The translations under genes and the position numbers were made by a program. Positions 43,315 to 52,287 of a DNA stretch of 64,000 nt are shown here, piece after piece. Numbering within the stretch: the first letter of the stretch is position 1; every line of letters starts with the position of its first letter. Origin of the DNA: Paraburkholderia rhizosphaerae. Lineage in GTDB: Bacteria > Pseudomonadota > Gammaproteobacteria > Burkholderiales > Burkholderiaceae. The DNA lies in contig NZ_SORE01000006.1 of NCBI RefSeq assembly GCF_004366595.1, positions 248,001-312,000 on the forward strand. The letters run 5' to 3'. The notes under the pieces were generated by a model, which saw only the letters and a list, made by a program, of their open reading frames with translations, made no database searches and was not told where the DNA came from.

Positions 43315-43998
43315 TCACACACTTTCTGCCCGTTGCGCGCCTTTCTCGCGCGCAGTCACTCTCAGCTGCACACTCAACAGATGCTCGCGCATTCGCTGTT
43401 CCGCGAGTTCGCTATCGCGCGCGGTCATCGCGGCGACGATCGCCTGGTGCTGTTCCGCGAAGTGCTTGCGTGTTTCGTGGTCCACGGTTTTTTCGCGTAA
43501 CGCCGGCTGCACACGCACGCCGTTGATTGCCTCGAGCAGCGCGATGATCGCCGGATTGCGCGTTGCTTGCGCGAGCAGCAGGTGAAAGCGGTGATCCCAT
43601 TGCTGCCATTCGTAGTCGTCCCGGGTCGCCGCGTTTTTCCGTGCGATTTTCTGTAACTCCGCAAGGTCCGCCGGGCTTGCCTTCATCGTTGCGAGCGCAA
43701 CGAGCGCGGGCTCGATCATCACGCGCATCTCCGCGACGTCCGATGGACTGGTGCCGACGCTCAGGCCGCTTAGCTTCTGCGAAAACTTCAGCGGGCGCGC
43801 ACCGAGATAGGTGCCGCGACCGACACCGCGCCAGATCCGCCCCGCCGCTTCGAGTGACGCGAGCGCGCCGCGCAGTTCGCGCCGGCTGATCGACAGGTCT
43901 TCAGCGAGCTTGCGTTCCGCGGGAAGCAGATCGCCGTCCCGAAGCTCGTGACGTGCGATGTAGTCGATCACCCGGTCCAGCACCTCGGTATCAGACAT
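43315..43998 (-). CDS. GntR/FadR-subfamily transcriptional regulator (GGT operon)
   Basis: The ATG at 43998, after GGAGAAG, gives 227 residues. The winged helix-turn-helix (about 3-68: 'ELRDGDLLPAERKLAEDLSISRRELRGALASLEAAGRIWRGVGRGTYLG') precedes an FCD domain with 'WDHRFHLLLAQATRNPAI' and a C-terminal 'EQHQAIVAAM' metal/ligand pattern. It is divergent from the GGT-MFS-GAF operon. Two copies of one inverted repeat (44011 and 44146) lie in the intergenic region, strong candidates for its operators. Confidence 0.9.
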   Translation of the reverse strand: MSDTEVLDRVIDYIARHELRDGDLLPAERKLAEDLSISRRELRGALASLEAAGRIWRGVGRGTYLGARPLKFSQKLSGLSVGTSPSDVAEMRVMIEPALVALATMKASPADLAELQKIARKNAATRDDYEWQQWDHRFHLLLAQATRNPAIIALLEAINGVRVQPALREKTVDHETRKHFAEQHQAIVAAMTARDSELAEQRMREHLLSVQLRVTAREKGAQRAESV

Positions 43999-44010
43999 CG
44001 ATTCTTCTCC

Positions 44011-44031
44011 GAACCAATCATACATTGGTTC
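44011..44031. promoter_or_regulatory. Inverted repeat GAACCAAT-N5-ATTGGTTC (operator copy 1)
   Basis: Perfect 8-bp arms (44011-44018 and 44024-44031) start 12 bp upstream of the FadR-type start codon. A position this close to its own gene suggests autorepression. The same half-sites recur at 44146. Confidence 0.7.
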
Positions 44032-44145
44032 AATGTTAGCACGGTGGAAGCGCTTTCAATCTTTTCCTTGACCATTGCTTATTGATGATCAAGGATCAGA
44101 TGGATAGCGCACTTTACTGGCGTCGAATGAAACGGAATCGTGGCT

Positions 44146-44165
44146 GGACCAATCGCGATTGGTTC
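44146..44165. promoter_or_regulatory. Inverted repeat GGACCAAT-N4-ATTGGTTC (operator copy 2)
   Basis: The right arm is identical to copy 1 and the left arm differs by one base; the spacer is 4 instead of 5 bp. It lies 54 bp upstream of the GGT-like start and 135 bp from copy 1. The pair could allow separate control of both transcripts or repression by looping. Confidence 0.65.
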
Positions 44166-44219
44166 AGCAGAGCGGTCAGCTCAAGGTTCGTTTTTAACGG
44201 TTATCGCGAGATCGATTCA

Positions 44220-46001
44220 ATGGCTTTTACGACGCGTCCCGAACTGATCGGCACCTTCGGCATGGCGGCTTCCACGCACTGGCTCGCGACCGCGTCCGCG
44301 ATGGCGGTGCTCGAAAAAGGCGGGAATGCGTTCGATGCGGCGGCGGCGGCAGGGTTCGTGTTGCAGATCGTCGAACCGCATCTGAACGGACCCGGCGGCG
44401 AGTTGCCGGTGGTGTTCTATAGCGCGCGCGAAAAGCGCGTGCGCGTGCTGTGCGGGCAGGGCGTCACACCGGCCACGATGACCATCGAGCGGATGCGCGG
44501 CATGGGGCTCGACGTGGTGCCAGGCACCGGCTTGCTGCCCGCGGTCGTGCCCGGCGCGTTCGGCGCGTGGATGACGTTGCTGCGCGACTACGGCCAGTTG
44601 CCACTGCAGGATGTGCTCAGCTATGCAATCGGCTACGCGGAGAACGGCTATCCCGTGGTGCCGCGGATGGCGGCGTCGATTCTCGCGATTCAGGACTTTT
44701 TCAGCCGCGAATGGCCGACGTCAGCCGAACAATGGCTGCGCAACGGCGAAGCGCCGCAGCCGAACGCGCTGTTCCGCAATCCGTCGATTGCGGCCACCTA
44801 CCGCCGCATTCTCGAAGAGGCGGGTTCGGGCGAGCGTGCCGCGCAATGCGAGCGTGCGCGGCGCGCTTTCTATTCGGGCTTCGTCGCGGACGCGATCGAC
44901 CGGTACTTCCGCACGACCGCGGTGCTCGATACGTCGGGCCAGCGTAATCGCGGCTTGCTCACCGCCGACGATCTCACGCGCTGGATGCCGACCTACGAAG
45001 AGCCGGTGTCGTATGACTACGCGGGCGTCACAGTGCACAAGACCGGCCCATGGGGACAAGGTCCAGTGTTCCTGCAACAGCTCGCGCTATTGAAAGGCTT
45101 CGACGTCGCGAGCCTCGATCCGCTCGGCGCTGATTTCGTGCACACCGTAATCGAATGCGCGAAGCTCGCGTTCGCCGATCGCGAAGTGTTTTATGGCGAC
45201 CCGCTGCATGCGCAGGTGCCGCTCGACACGTTGCTCTCCGATGCGTACAACGACGCGCGGCGCAAGTGCGTCGACCCCGCGCGCGCGTCGCTCGAATTCC
45301 GGCCGGGTGAACTCGGCGACAGCCGGCAACGCACGCAAATCATCATTGCGAATGCCGGGCGGCAGCAGCCCGGTGGCCGCGGACAGGGCGAGCCGACCTT
45401 CGCACCGCTGCCGGAGTTGCGCGGCGACACGGTGCACCTCGATATCGTCGATCGTTGGGGCAACATGGTGTCCGCGACGCCGTCGGGCGGCTGGCTGCAG
45501 GCGTCGCCGGCCGTGCCGGGTTTGGGTTTCAACGTGACCACGCGCGCGCAGATGTTCTGGATGGAACCGGGCTTGCCGTCGTCGCTCGGTCCGGGCCGCC
45601 GTCCACGCACGACGCTGTCGCCGACGCTCGTCACGCGCGGTGGCGAGCCGTATGCGGCATTCGGCTCGCCGGGCGGCGACCAGCAGGATCAATGGTCGCT
45701 GCAACTGTTTCTGAGGCATATGCATGCGGGTATGAATCTGCAGGCCGCCGTCGATGCGCCGTCGTTTCAGACCGCGCATTTCCCGGGTTCGTTTTATCCG
45801 CGTGCGATGCAGCTCGGCAAGATGTCGGCCGAAGCGCACTTTCCGGAACGCACGCTCGCGGAGCTGCGCGCAAGAGGCCACGACCTCACCGTTGCGGAAC
45901 CGTGGGCGTTGGGGCGCGTCTGCGCGGTGGGCCTGCGCGACGGTCTGATGCGCGGTGCGGCGACGCCGCGTCAGATGCAGGCGTACGCGATTGGCCGCTA
46001 G
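44220..46001 (+). CDS. Gamma-glutamyltransferase-like Ntn hydrolase (first copy)
   Basis: The ATG at 44220 gives 593 residues; the frame is open upstream to 44082 but reads through the operator region. There is no signal peptide, so it is cytoplasmic, unlike classical periplasmic GGT. The N-terminal half has 'AVLEKGGNAFDAAAAAGFVLQIVEPHLNGPGGELPVV'. The self-cleavage/catalytic Thr is T404 in 'GDTVHLDIVDRWGNMVSATPSGGWL', followed by 'LSPTLV' and 'GSPGGDQQDQW'. The GSG oxyanion region of true GGT is replaced by 'SPAVPGLGF', so the acyl substrate may differ from glutathione. It leads an operon with an MFS carrier and a GAF protein. Confidence 0.85.
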   Translation: MAFTTRPELIGTFGMAASTHWLATASAMAVLEKGGNAFDAAAAAGFVLQIVEPHLNGPGGELPVVFYSAREKRVRVLCGQGVTPATMTIERMRGMGLDVVPGTGLLPAVVPGAFGAWMTLLRDYGQLPLQDVLSYAIGYAENGYPVVPRMAASILAIQDFFSREWPTSAEQWLRNGEAPQPNALFRNPSIAATYRRILEEAGSGERAAQCERARRAFYSGFVADAIDRYFRTTAVLDTSGQRNRGLLTADDLTRWMPTYEEPVSYDYAGVTVHKTGPWGQGPVFLQQLALLKGFDVASLDPLGADFVHTVIECAKLAFADREVFYGDPLHAQVPLDTLLSDAYNDARRKCVDPARASLEFRPGELGDSRQRTQIIIANAGRQQPGGRGQGEPTFAPLPELRGDTVHLDIVDRWGNMVSATPSGGWLQASPAVPGLGFNVTTRAQMFWMEPGLPSSLGPGRRPRTTLSPTLVTRGGEPYAAFGSPGGDQQDQWSLQLFLRHMHAGMNLQAAVDAPSFQTAHFPGSFYPRAMQLGKMSAEAHFPERTLAELRARGHDLTVAEPWALGRVCAVGLRDGLMRGAATPRQMQAYAIGR

Positions 46002-46142
46002 CCGTGCGGCCATCGCGTGTTGTCGCTTGCCGGCCGGAGGTCGTCGCAATGAAAGTACCGGACGCTGACGCTTACAGCCTCATCCGACGCGTCCGGTGAT
46101 TCGAACGTGCCATACACGTCGTGTTTCTTGGGGGGCAGGCTT

Positions 46143-47567
46143 ATGTCTATTATTGCGGCTCGACTCGAACGCTTACCGTTGTCCGGCTTTCACCGGAAGC
46201 TGCTGATCATCGGTGGGCTCGGCTATCTGTTCGACGGCCTCGACTCGTCGTCGCTCGCTTTTCTGCTGCCGATCGTCAGCAAGCTGTGGCATCTGAGCAG
46301 CGCGCAGACCGGACTCGTCGCGAGCAGCACGTATATCGGCTATTTCTTCGGCGCGTTCCTGTCGGGCGTGACCGCGGATGTGATCGGGCGGCGCCGCATC
46401 ATGATGAGTGCGCTGTCCATCTATTGCGTCGCGTCGTTCGCGAGCGGCCTGGTCGATAACTGGCATGCCTTCTTCGCGCTGCGCGTCGTGTCGGGCTTCG
46501 GCTCGGGCGCGGAAGCCGTGGTGATCGCGCCGTTCCTCGCCGAGTTCGTGCCGCGCCGCTATCGTGGCGTGTTCTGCGGCGCGCTGGTCGGGTTCATGTC
46601 GTTCGGCTATCTGACGTCGTCGGTGCTCGGCTTTGCGGTCGTGCGCAATTTCGCGGAAGGTTGGCGCCATGTCGCGATGCTCACCGCGGTGCCGGTCGTG
46701 ATGCTGCTGTGGTGGAGACGCTCGCTGCCCGAGTCGCCGCGCTGGCTCGAAAGCCGTGGCCGGATGCGCGAAGCCGATGAAATTATCACCAGCGTCGAAG
46801 ATGGCTATATCAAGCGCGGGATGACGCTTGCGCCGGTGCGCTCGATGGTGCCCGATGGCGCGCCATCGCCACGGCGTCGCGCACGCGGCGGTGGCGCGTT
46901 GAGCAATATCGCTGCATTGTGGTCGACGCAGCTTGCAGGTGTCACTGCGATCAGCTGGGCGATGTGGTTCTCCGTCGCGTTCGCGTACTACTCGTTCTTT
47001 TCGTGGATACCGAGTCTGCTCGTCAAGCAGGGTTTGACGATCACGCAAAGCTTCGGCTATTCGATCGCGATCTACGCATCGCAGATTCCTGGCTATTTCT
47101 CGGCCGCGTACCTGAACGAACGGCTCGGCCGCAAAGCGGTGGTGTCGTCGTATATGTTGCTCGGCGCGGCGGCGGCCATCTGTCTCGCGTTTTCGCGCAC
47201 GGAGCTGGCGATCATGGCGGCGGGCATGAGCCTGTCGTTCTTCATGAACGGCGCGTTTGCCGGCGTCTACGCGTACACGCCCGAGATTTTCCCGACGGCG
47301 GTGCGCACGACCGGTGTCGGGTCGTCGTCGTCATTCGGACGCATCGGCTCGGTTAGCGCACCCATTCTGGTCGGTTTCGTGTATCCGGCGTTCGGCTTTA
47401 TCGGCGTGTTCGGCATGACGACCGCGGTGCTCGTGGTTGGCGCGTCGATCGTGTTCTTCCTCGGCCTCGAGACGCGCAACCGCTCGCTCGAAGATATCGA
47501 AAGACAGGAACTCGCCGCACGGCCCGATCTCGACGATCTGCGTGCTTCGACGCGCATTCATGGCTGA
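46143..47567 (+). CDS. MFS transporter, sugar/organic-acid porter type
   Basis: The ATG at 46143, after a GGGGGGCAGG stretch, gives 474 residues. Twelve helices are expected. The motif-A-like loop is 'SGVTADVIGRRRIMM' (about 79-93), and 'GSGAEAVVIAPFLAEFVPRRYRGV' (about 121-144) marks the sugar porter/aromatic acid-like branch. 'AYTPEIFPTAVRTTGVGSSSSFGR' follows in the C-half. It lies 141 bp after the GGT-like gene and 15 bp before the GAF gene. Import of the substrate that the GGT-like enzyme hydrolyses is the simplest model. Confidence 0.88.
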   Translation: MSIIAARLERLPLSGFHRKLLIIGGLGYLFDGLDSSSLAFLLPIVSKLWHLSSAQTGLVASSTYIGYFFGAFLSGVTADVIGRRRIMMSALSIYCVASFASGLVDNWHAFFALRVVSGFGSGAEAVVIAPFLAEFVPRRYRGVFCGALVGFMSFGYLTSSVLGFAVVRNFAEGWRHVAMLTAVPVVMLLWWRRSLPESPRWLESRGRMREADEIITSVEDGYIKRGMTLAPVRSMVPDGAPSPRRRARGGGALSNIAALWSTQLAGVTAISWAMWFSVAFAYYSFFSWIPSLLVKQGLTITQSFGYSIAIYASQIPGYFSAAYLNERLGRKAVVSSYMLLGAAAAICLAFSRTELAIMAAGMSLSFFMNGAFAGVYAYTPEIFPTAVRTTGVGSSSSFGRIGSVSAPILVGFVYPAFGFIGVFGMTTAVLVVGASIVFFLGLETRNRSLEDIERQELAARPDLDDLRASTRIHG

Positions 47568-47582
47568 ACGGTGAGCCTCGAC

Positions 47583-48134
47583 ATGCAAACCGAAACGCGT
47601 TCGCTCGAACTGAATGACCTGTCGCGGCTCGCGCTTGCGCTGCGCGTTGCGCAGCAGCCTGAGGTGATTTTTCGCGAAGTGTATGCGCTCGCGTGTGAAA
47701 CGCTGGGCTGCAAGCTGTTCACGATCATGTCGTTCGATGCCGAGCGTTACGAGGTCGAACGCCTGTACACGAACATGCCGACCGTGTATCCGCCAGGCGG
47801 GCGCAAGAAGAAGCGCGGCAGCGCGTGGGCTGGACATACGCTTGGAAACCTGCAGCCATTTCGGGCGACCGACCCGGAAGGCATTCGCGCCGCGTTCGAT
47901 GACCATGCGGTGATCACCGGCATGGGGCTCGGGTCGATTCTGAATATTCCGGTCGCCTATGACGGCCGGTGCGTCGGCACGATGAACCTGACGCATGTCG
48001 AAGCCTGGTACACGCAGGCGCACGAGGGTGCGGGGTTGTTGCTCGCGTCGTTTCTCGCTGCGCCGCTCGCGCTGTATCAACGGCAAGCGAAACCGCAAGC
48101 GGCGCCGCCGTGGAGGGTAGCGGGCTGCGCGTGA
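47583..48134 (+). CDS. GAF domain protein
   Basis: The ATG at 47583, 8 bp after GGTGA, gives 183 residues (a GTG at 47571 is possible). A single GAF domain fills about residues 10-165: 'VAQQPEVIFREVYALACETLGCKLFTIMSFD', 'HAVITGMGLGSILNIPVAYDGRCVGTMNL'. No output domain, helix-turn-helix or kinase is attached. Stand-alone GAF proteins can bind small molecules or act as fRMsr-type reductases, but the paired Cys residues of fRMsr are not evident. Its place as last gene of the GGT-MFS operon suggests ligand sensing or binding. Confidence 0.82.
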   Translation: MQTETRSLELNDLSRLALALRVAQQPEVIFREVYALACETLGCKLFTIMSFDAERYEVERLYTNMPTVYPPGGRKKKRGSAWAGHTLGNLQPFRATDPEGIRAAFDDHAVITGMGLGSILNIPVAYDGRCVGTMNLTHVEAWYTQAHEGAGLLLASFLAAPLALYQRQAKPQAAPPWRVAGCA

Positions 48135-48201
48135 CGGGGATGTAACGTCACGCGCGTAACGTCATGCATCCGGAATGCATACGCGCCGTGCGTGGTCGAC
48201 C

Positions 48202-48480
48202 TTAAGCGTAAGTATCGATGTGCGAATCGGACGGTTTGCTCGTACCGTCGTTGGCCGGAGCGGATGACGATGGCTGCGGCGGTTTATGTCCGCTCGTGTG
48301 ATGCGGCCCATGGCTCGCCGTTTGCCCGGCCTTCGGGCCGGAGTGCGAGCCATGGCCTTTGGTCGGGCCATCGGTTTTGGTCGGGTCATTGCCTTTGGTC
48401 GAGCCCTTGCCCTCCAGCTGCTCCTTGGTGGCGAACACGTTACGCAAGTTCTCGAAATACGGCTTGCCTGCAATTCTCAT
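48202..48480 (-). CDS. Small low-complexity hypothetical protein
   Basis: The ATG at 48480 follows CAGGAG and gives 92 residues. A short ordered N-terminus ('MRIAGKPYFENLRNVFATKEQLEG') is followed by a Gly/Lys/Thr/Ser/His/Pro-rich tail that should be disordered ('STKGNDPTKTDGPTKGHG'). An overlapping frame on the same strand is less convincing. Function unknown; it stands alone between the GAF gene and an efflux pump. Confidence 0.6.
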   Translation of the reverse strand: MRIAGKPYFENLRNVFATKEQLEGKGSTKGNDPTKTDGPTKGHGSHSGPKAGQTASHGPHHTSGHKPPQPSSSAPANDGTSKPSDSHIDTYA

Positions 48481-48713
48481 GAGTGAGGGCTCCTGGTTTT
48501 TGACTGTCGGCAACGAAGCGCACGGGCTTCCTTTAAGCTTCCATACTGTTTACGACTTTATTAAGAATATCTTTAATCTCAATTCGAGCGGGCTGCGCGC
48601 GGCGAGCCCGCGGTCAGCACGAATTGCGACAGGCTGGCAAAATGCGGCTCTTGCAACGAAGCGAACACGCTTCGCATCGCCTCCCCCCGCAATCGAATCT
48701 CCGTACACGTCAA

Positions 48714-50198
48714 ATGGCCGAATCGCGCAGTTCCGGACGCGCGCTCGTTATTGCATCGGTCATGGCTTCGACGGCCATGATCGCGATCGAAATGACGATC
48801 GTCTCCACCGCCATGCCGCAAATCGCGACGCAGCTAGGCGGACTCGATCTGTATAGCTGGGTCTTTTCCTCGTTTCTGCTCGCACAGACGGCAATGACCG
48901 TCGTGTTTGGCAAGCTCGCCGATCTGTTCGGGCGCAAGCCGGTGATGCTGGTCGGCATTGCGATCTTCCTCGCGGGCTCGGTGCTCGCCGGCTTCGCGTG
49001 GTCGATGCCGGCGATGATCGCGTTCCGGCTTATTCAGGGCATCGGCGCCGGCGCGATCCAGCCGGTCGCGATGACGATCGTCGGCGATCTCTACCCGGCG
49101 CACGAGCGCGGCAAGGTGCAGGGCTATCTGGCGAGCGTCTGGGCGATCTCGGCGGTGCTCGGGCCGATGGTCGGCGGTTTGATCATCCGCGATCTGTCAT
49201 GGGCATGGATCTTCTGGATGAACGTGCCGATTGGGCTGACCGCGATGGCGGGCTTTATCGCGTTCCTGCACGAAAAGCCCAGGCATCAGCGTCCGTCGAT
49301 CGATATCGCCGGCGCGGCGCTGTTCACCGTTGCCGTCGCGGCGCTGATGATCGCGCTCACGGATGCAGGCGCGTCCGAAAGCCGTCACGCGCTGGTTGCA
49401 TGCGTGGTTTGCGCGGTTGCGTCCGTGCTGTTCGTGATGCAGGAGCGGCGCGCGGCCGAGCCGATGATTTCGTTCGCGCTGTGGGGCCGCCGGCCCGTGG
49501 CTGCGACCAACGCATCGACGCTATTGACCGGCATGGTGTTGATGGGCGTAACGACCTTTCTGCCGATTTACGTACAAGGGGTGTTGCAGCGCTCGCCGGT
49601 GGTCGCCGGAATGGCGCTGACGGTGATGATGGTCGGCTGGCCGGTAGGCGCGACGATTTCCGCACGGCTGTTCCGGCGCTTCAATCTGCGCTCCATTCTG
49701 GTGGTCGGCAGCGTGTTCATTCCAGCCGGCGGCGCGGTGTTCGCGTTGATGGGCATGGAAAGCGTGCCGCTGATGCCCGCCTTCGGTTCGCTCGTGATGG
49801 GCTTCGGCATGGGTCTCGCGGCGACTGCCGCGCTGGTGCTGATTCAGGAAATTGTCGAAGCCGGGCAGCGCGGCAGCGCGACCGCGTCGAATCTGTTCTC
49901 GCGCAACCTGGGCAGTACGCTTGGCGCGACGCTGTTCGGCGCGGTGTTCAACTTCGGGCTCGCGCATGCGAAGAAGATCGGCGCGGTGACGCCCGATCAA
50001 CTGCGCGCCGCGCTCGATGCGTCCGCGAACAAGTTGGGTGGCGCCGATCTGGGTGTGCGGGTCGCGTTGCAGCAGTCGCTGCATCTGACGTTTGTGGTGC
50101 TGCTGGCGGTGTCGATTGCGGTACTGCTGCTTGCGATGCTGGTGCCGTCGGTCGCGATTCGCCGCGCGCGCGAGGTGACGACGCCGGTCGCGCATTGA
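48714..50198 (+). CDS. MFS multidrug efflux transporter (DHA2/EmrB-like)
   Basis: The ATG at 48714 gives 494 residues with about 14 expected helices. Motif A 'GKLADLFGRKPVMLVGI' (about 61-77), motif C-like 'SAVLGPMVGGLI' and 'WIFWMNVPIGL' mark the 14-TM drug:proton antiporter branch. It lacks an adjacent membrane-fusion (EmrA) partner. The 200-bp region before it holds an AT-rich stretch (48535-48580) that may carry the promoter. No dedicated regulator is next to it; the LysR gene converges. Confidence 0.88.
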   Translation: MAESRSSGRALVIASVMASTAMIAIEMTIVSTAMPQIATQLGGLDLYSWVFSSFLLAQTAMTVVFGKLADLFGRKPVMLVGIAIFLAGSVLAGFAWSMPAMIAFRLIQGIGAGAIQPVAMTIVGDLYPAHERGKVQGYLASVWAISAVLGPMVGGLIIRDLSWAWIFWMNVPIGLTAMAGFIAFLHEKPRHQRPSIDIAGAALFTVAVAALMIALTDAGASESRHALVACVVCAVASVLFVMQERRAAEPMISFALWGRRPVAATNASTLLTGMVLMGVTTFLPIYVQGVLQRSPVVAGMALTVMMVGWPVGATISARLFRRFNLRSILVVGSVFIPAGGAVFALMGMESVPLMPAFGSLVMGFGMGLAATAALVLIQEIVEAGQRGSATASNLFSRNLGSTLGATLFGAVFNFGLAHAKKIGAVTPDQLRAALDASANKLGGADLGVRVALQQSLHLTFVVLLAVSIAVLLLAMLVPSVAIRRAREVTTPVAH

Positions 50199-50247
50199 AC
50201 CTGTAGTGAGCCTGTATTGCGCTAAAGCGACGCGTCGCGCGGCGCGT

Positions 50248-51111
50248 TCAGCCGTGCAGCGTATCGATGATCGCTTGCGTGATACCTGGCCGGTCATACG
50301 ACGCGCGCTGAATCATCCCGACCGTGCGCAGCATCGGCGGATTCGAAATCGACAGCACGCGCAGCGACGGATCGTTGCGCCAGTTACCGCGATGCAGTTG
50401 CGGCAGCACCGCGACGCCGACGTTTTCGCGCACCAGCGCGAGGATCGTCTCGATCGAGTTCAGCTCCAGATATTCGCTCACGCTCAACCCGGCCTTCTGC
50501 AGCGCCTGCTCGACGACGCGCCCGGTCCGCACGCGCCGATCGAAGCGCAAAAAACCGTGACTACGCAGAATGCGCTGCGGGTCGGTATCGGCAATCTCGC
50601 TGCTAACCACCAGCACCAGCGGCTCGCTGTACAGCGTGGTCCACTTCAGCGTATCCGGCAGCGTCGCATCCGCCCGCGCGACCACGGCCGCGATATCGAC
50701 GTCGCCGGCTTCGACCATCGCCGCGAGTTCATCGGAGCGCGCCGATAGCAGTTTCACATCGAGTTGCGGATGCGCGGTCTTCAGATTCGCGACCACCAGC
50801 GACAGCGCGCCGATCACCGACACCACCGCGCCGATCGTCAGCGGCCCGACCATCGAATCGGCCGGGTTGGCGTCGAGTTCGTCGAGCAGATCGAGAATCT
50901 GCTCGACCTTCGGCCAGATCTGCTGGCCGTCGCGGCTCAATACGACCTGCCGGCCGCTACGGTCGAACAGTTGCCGGCCGAGCGCCTGTTCGAGGCCGCG
51001 CATCTGCAGGCTGACCGCGGCCTGCGTCAGCGCGACTTTCTCCGCGGCCGCCGCGAATGACCCGGTTCGCGCGACCGCCCGAAAGGTTTTTAACATCCGC
51101 ATCGTAGGCAT
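50248..51111 (-). CDS. LysR-family transcriptional regulator of the peptide ABC/GGT operon
   Basis: The ATG at 51111 gives 287 residues (an ATG at 51102 is also possible). The N-terminal helix-turn-helix is 'MLKTFRAVARTGSFAAAAEKVALTQAAVSLQMRGLEQALGRQLFDR' and the substrate-binding domain fills about 90-287. It is divergent from the ABC-GGT operon with 135 bp between. A perfect 14-bp AT palindrome at 51146 is a plausible LysR box. The co-inducer may be the transported peptide. Confidence 0.9.
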   Translation of the reverse strand: MPTMRMLKTFRAVARTGSFAAAAEKVALTQAAVSLQMRGLEQALGRQLFDRSGRQVVLSRDGQQIWPKVEQILDLLDELDANPADSMVGPLTIGAVVSVIGALSLVVANLKTAHPQLDVKLLSARSDELAAMVEAGDVDIAAVVARADATLPDTLKWTTLYSEPLVLVVSSEIADTDPQRILRSHGFLRFDRRVRTGRVVEQALQKAGLSVSEYLELNSIETILALVRENVGVAVLPQLHRGNWRNDPSLRVLSISNPPMLRTVGMIQRASYDRPGITQAIIDTLHG

Positions 51112-51145
51112 TTTGTAACTCAAGAAAAGCTTAAGTGTCGGCAAG

Positions 51146-51159
51146 AAATATTAATATTT
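51146..51159. promoter_or_regulatory. 14-bp AT palindrome in LysR/ABC intergenic region
   Basis: AAATATTAATATTT is a perfect palindrome, extended by near-matching AG/CT flanks. LysR boxes are AT-rich dyads of the T-N11-A type, and this is the only strong dyad in the 135-bp gap. It lies 35 bp from the LysR start and 88 bp from the first ABC gene. Confidence 0.5.
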
Positions 51160-51246
51160 TCTGTCGAGTGACGCACCCATAATCCGGGTTTCATTCGACG
51201 CTTAATAGCGCTTCGAGGACGACCAGCAAGTAGGGAGTGTCACAGC

Positions 51247-52287
51247 ATGAGCGACACCGAGCGCCGAGCGGTACTCGAGGTCAGTGGCTTTTCATTGAAG
51301 TTTTCGCGCTCGGCCGCGATGCCGAATCTCGTCGATAACGTGTCGTTCGCGGTCCGCGGCGGTGAGACGCTGTGCATCGTCGGCGAATCGGGCTGCGGCA
51401 AAAGCGTCACGTCGCTAGCGCTGATGGGGCTGCTCGCCAGCCCGCCCGCGCAGCGCGTGTCGGGCACCGCGGTGTTCGACGGCAAGGACCTCTTTACGCT
51501 GACCGAGCGCGAGCTCGCCGATATTCGCGGCAACCGGCTTTCGATGATCTTCCAGGAGCCGATGACGTCGCTGAACCCCGCGTTCACGGTCGGCGAGCAG
51601 ATCGCCGAAAGCATCCGGCGGCATCGTGGCGTCGATCGCGCCGAGGCGCGCGCGCAAGCGCTCGAGATGCTGCGCCTGGTGCGTATTCCCGCGCCGGAAA
51701 CGCGCCTCGACGCGTATCCGCATCAACTGTCCGGCGGCATGCGCCAGCGCGTAATGATCGCGATGGCGCTCGCGAACCGGCCGCGTCTGCTGATCGCCGA
51801 CGAACCGACTACCGCGCTCGACGTGACGATTCAGGCGCAGGTGCTCGCGCTGATCCGTAACCTGCAGGCCGAGACCGGCACCGCGATGGTGTTGATCACG
51901 CACGACCTCGGTGTCGTCGCGGAAGTCGCGGATCACGTTGCGGTGATGTACGCAGGTCGCATTGTCGAATACGGCACGGTCGCCGATCTGTTCGACGATC
52001 CGCAGCATCCGTACACGATCGGGTTGATGGGCGCGATTCCGTCGACCGGCAAGCGCGAAGGCACGCTCGCGACGATTCGCGGCTCGGTGCCGTCTCCTGA
52101 ACAGATGCCTGACGGCTGTCGCTTTGCGCCGCGCTGTCCGTTTGCCGAACAGCGCTGTATCGACGCCGCGCCGCCGGATCAGCCGATTGCGGGCGTGCAT
52201 CGCGTCGCGTGCTGGCTCGCGCCGGTCGAGCAGTCCGCCTACGGCGCCGCACAGGCTCTCGCCGCGCCTCGCAGGGAAGTCGCATGA
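51247..52287 (+). CDS. Peptide/glutathione ABC transporter ATPase (DppD-type)
   Basis: The 346-residue ATPase has Walker A GESGCGKS (46-53), signature LSGGM, Walker B '[12 protein letters not shown]' and the DppD-type C-terminal Cys cluster ('[15 protein letters not shown]'). It starts after AGGGAG and overlaps the next ATPase by ATGA. With the second ATPase it energises the permeases downstream. In E. coli GsiA both ATPases are fused; here they are separate genes. Confidence 0.93.
   Translation: MSDTERRAVLEVSGFSLKFSRSAAMPNLVDNVSFAVRGGETLCIVGESGCGKSVTSLALMGLLASPPAQRVSGTAVFDGKDLFTLTERELADIRGNRLSMIFQEPMTSLNPAFTVGEQIAESIRRHRGVDRAEARAQALEMLRLVRIPAPETRLDAYPHQLSGGMRQRVMIAMALANRPRLLIADEPTTALDVTIQAQVLALIRNLQAETGTAMVLITHDLGVVAEVADHVAVMYAGRIVEYGTVADLFDDPQHPYTIGLMGAIPSTGKREGTLATIRGSVPSPEQMPDGCRFAPRCPFAEQRCIDAAPPDQPIAGVHRVACWLAPVEQSAYGAAQALAAPRREVA

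Noticed and set aside
44082..44219. N-terminal extension of the first GGT-like protein
   Set aside because: It would translate the second operator copy and lacks family similarity; MAFTTRPELIGTFGM at 44220 resembles the expected start.
48162..48473. Alternative minus-strand frame overlapping the small protein at 48202-48480
   Set aside because: It lacks a ribosome-binding site, while the 48480 start has CAGGAG.
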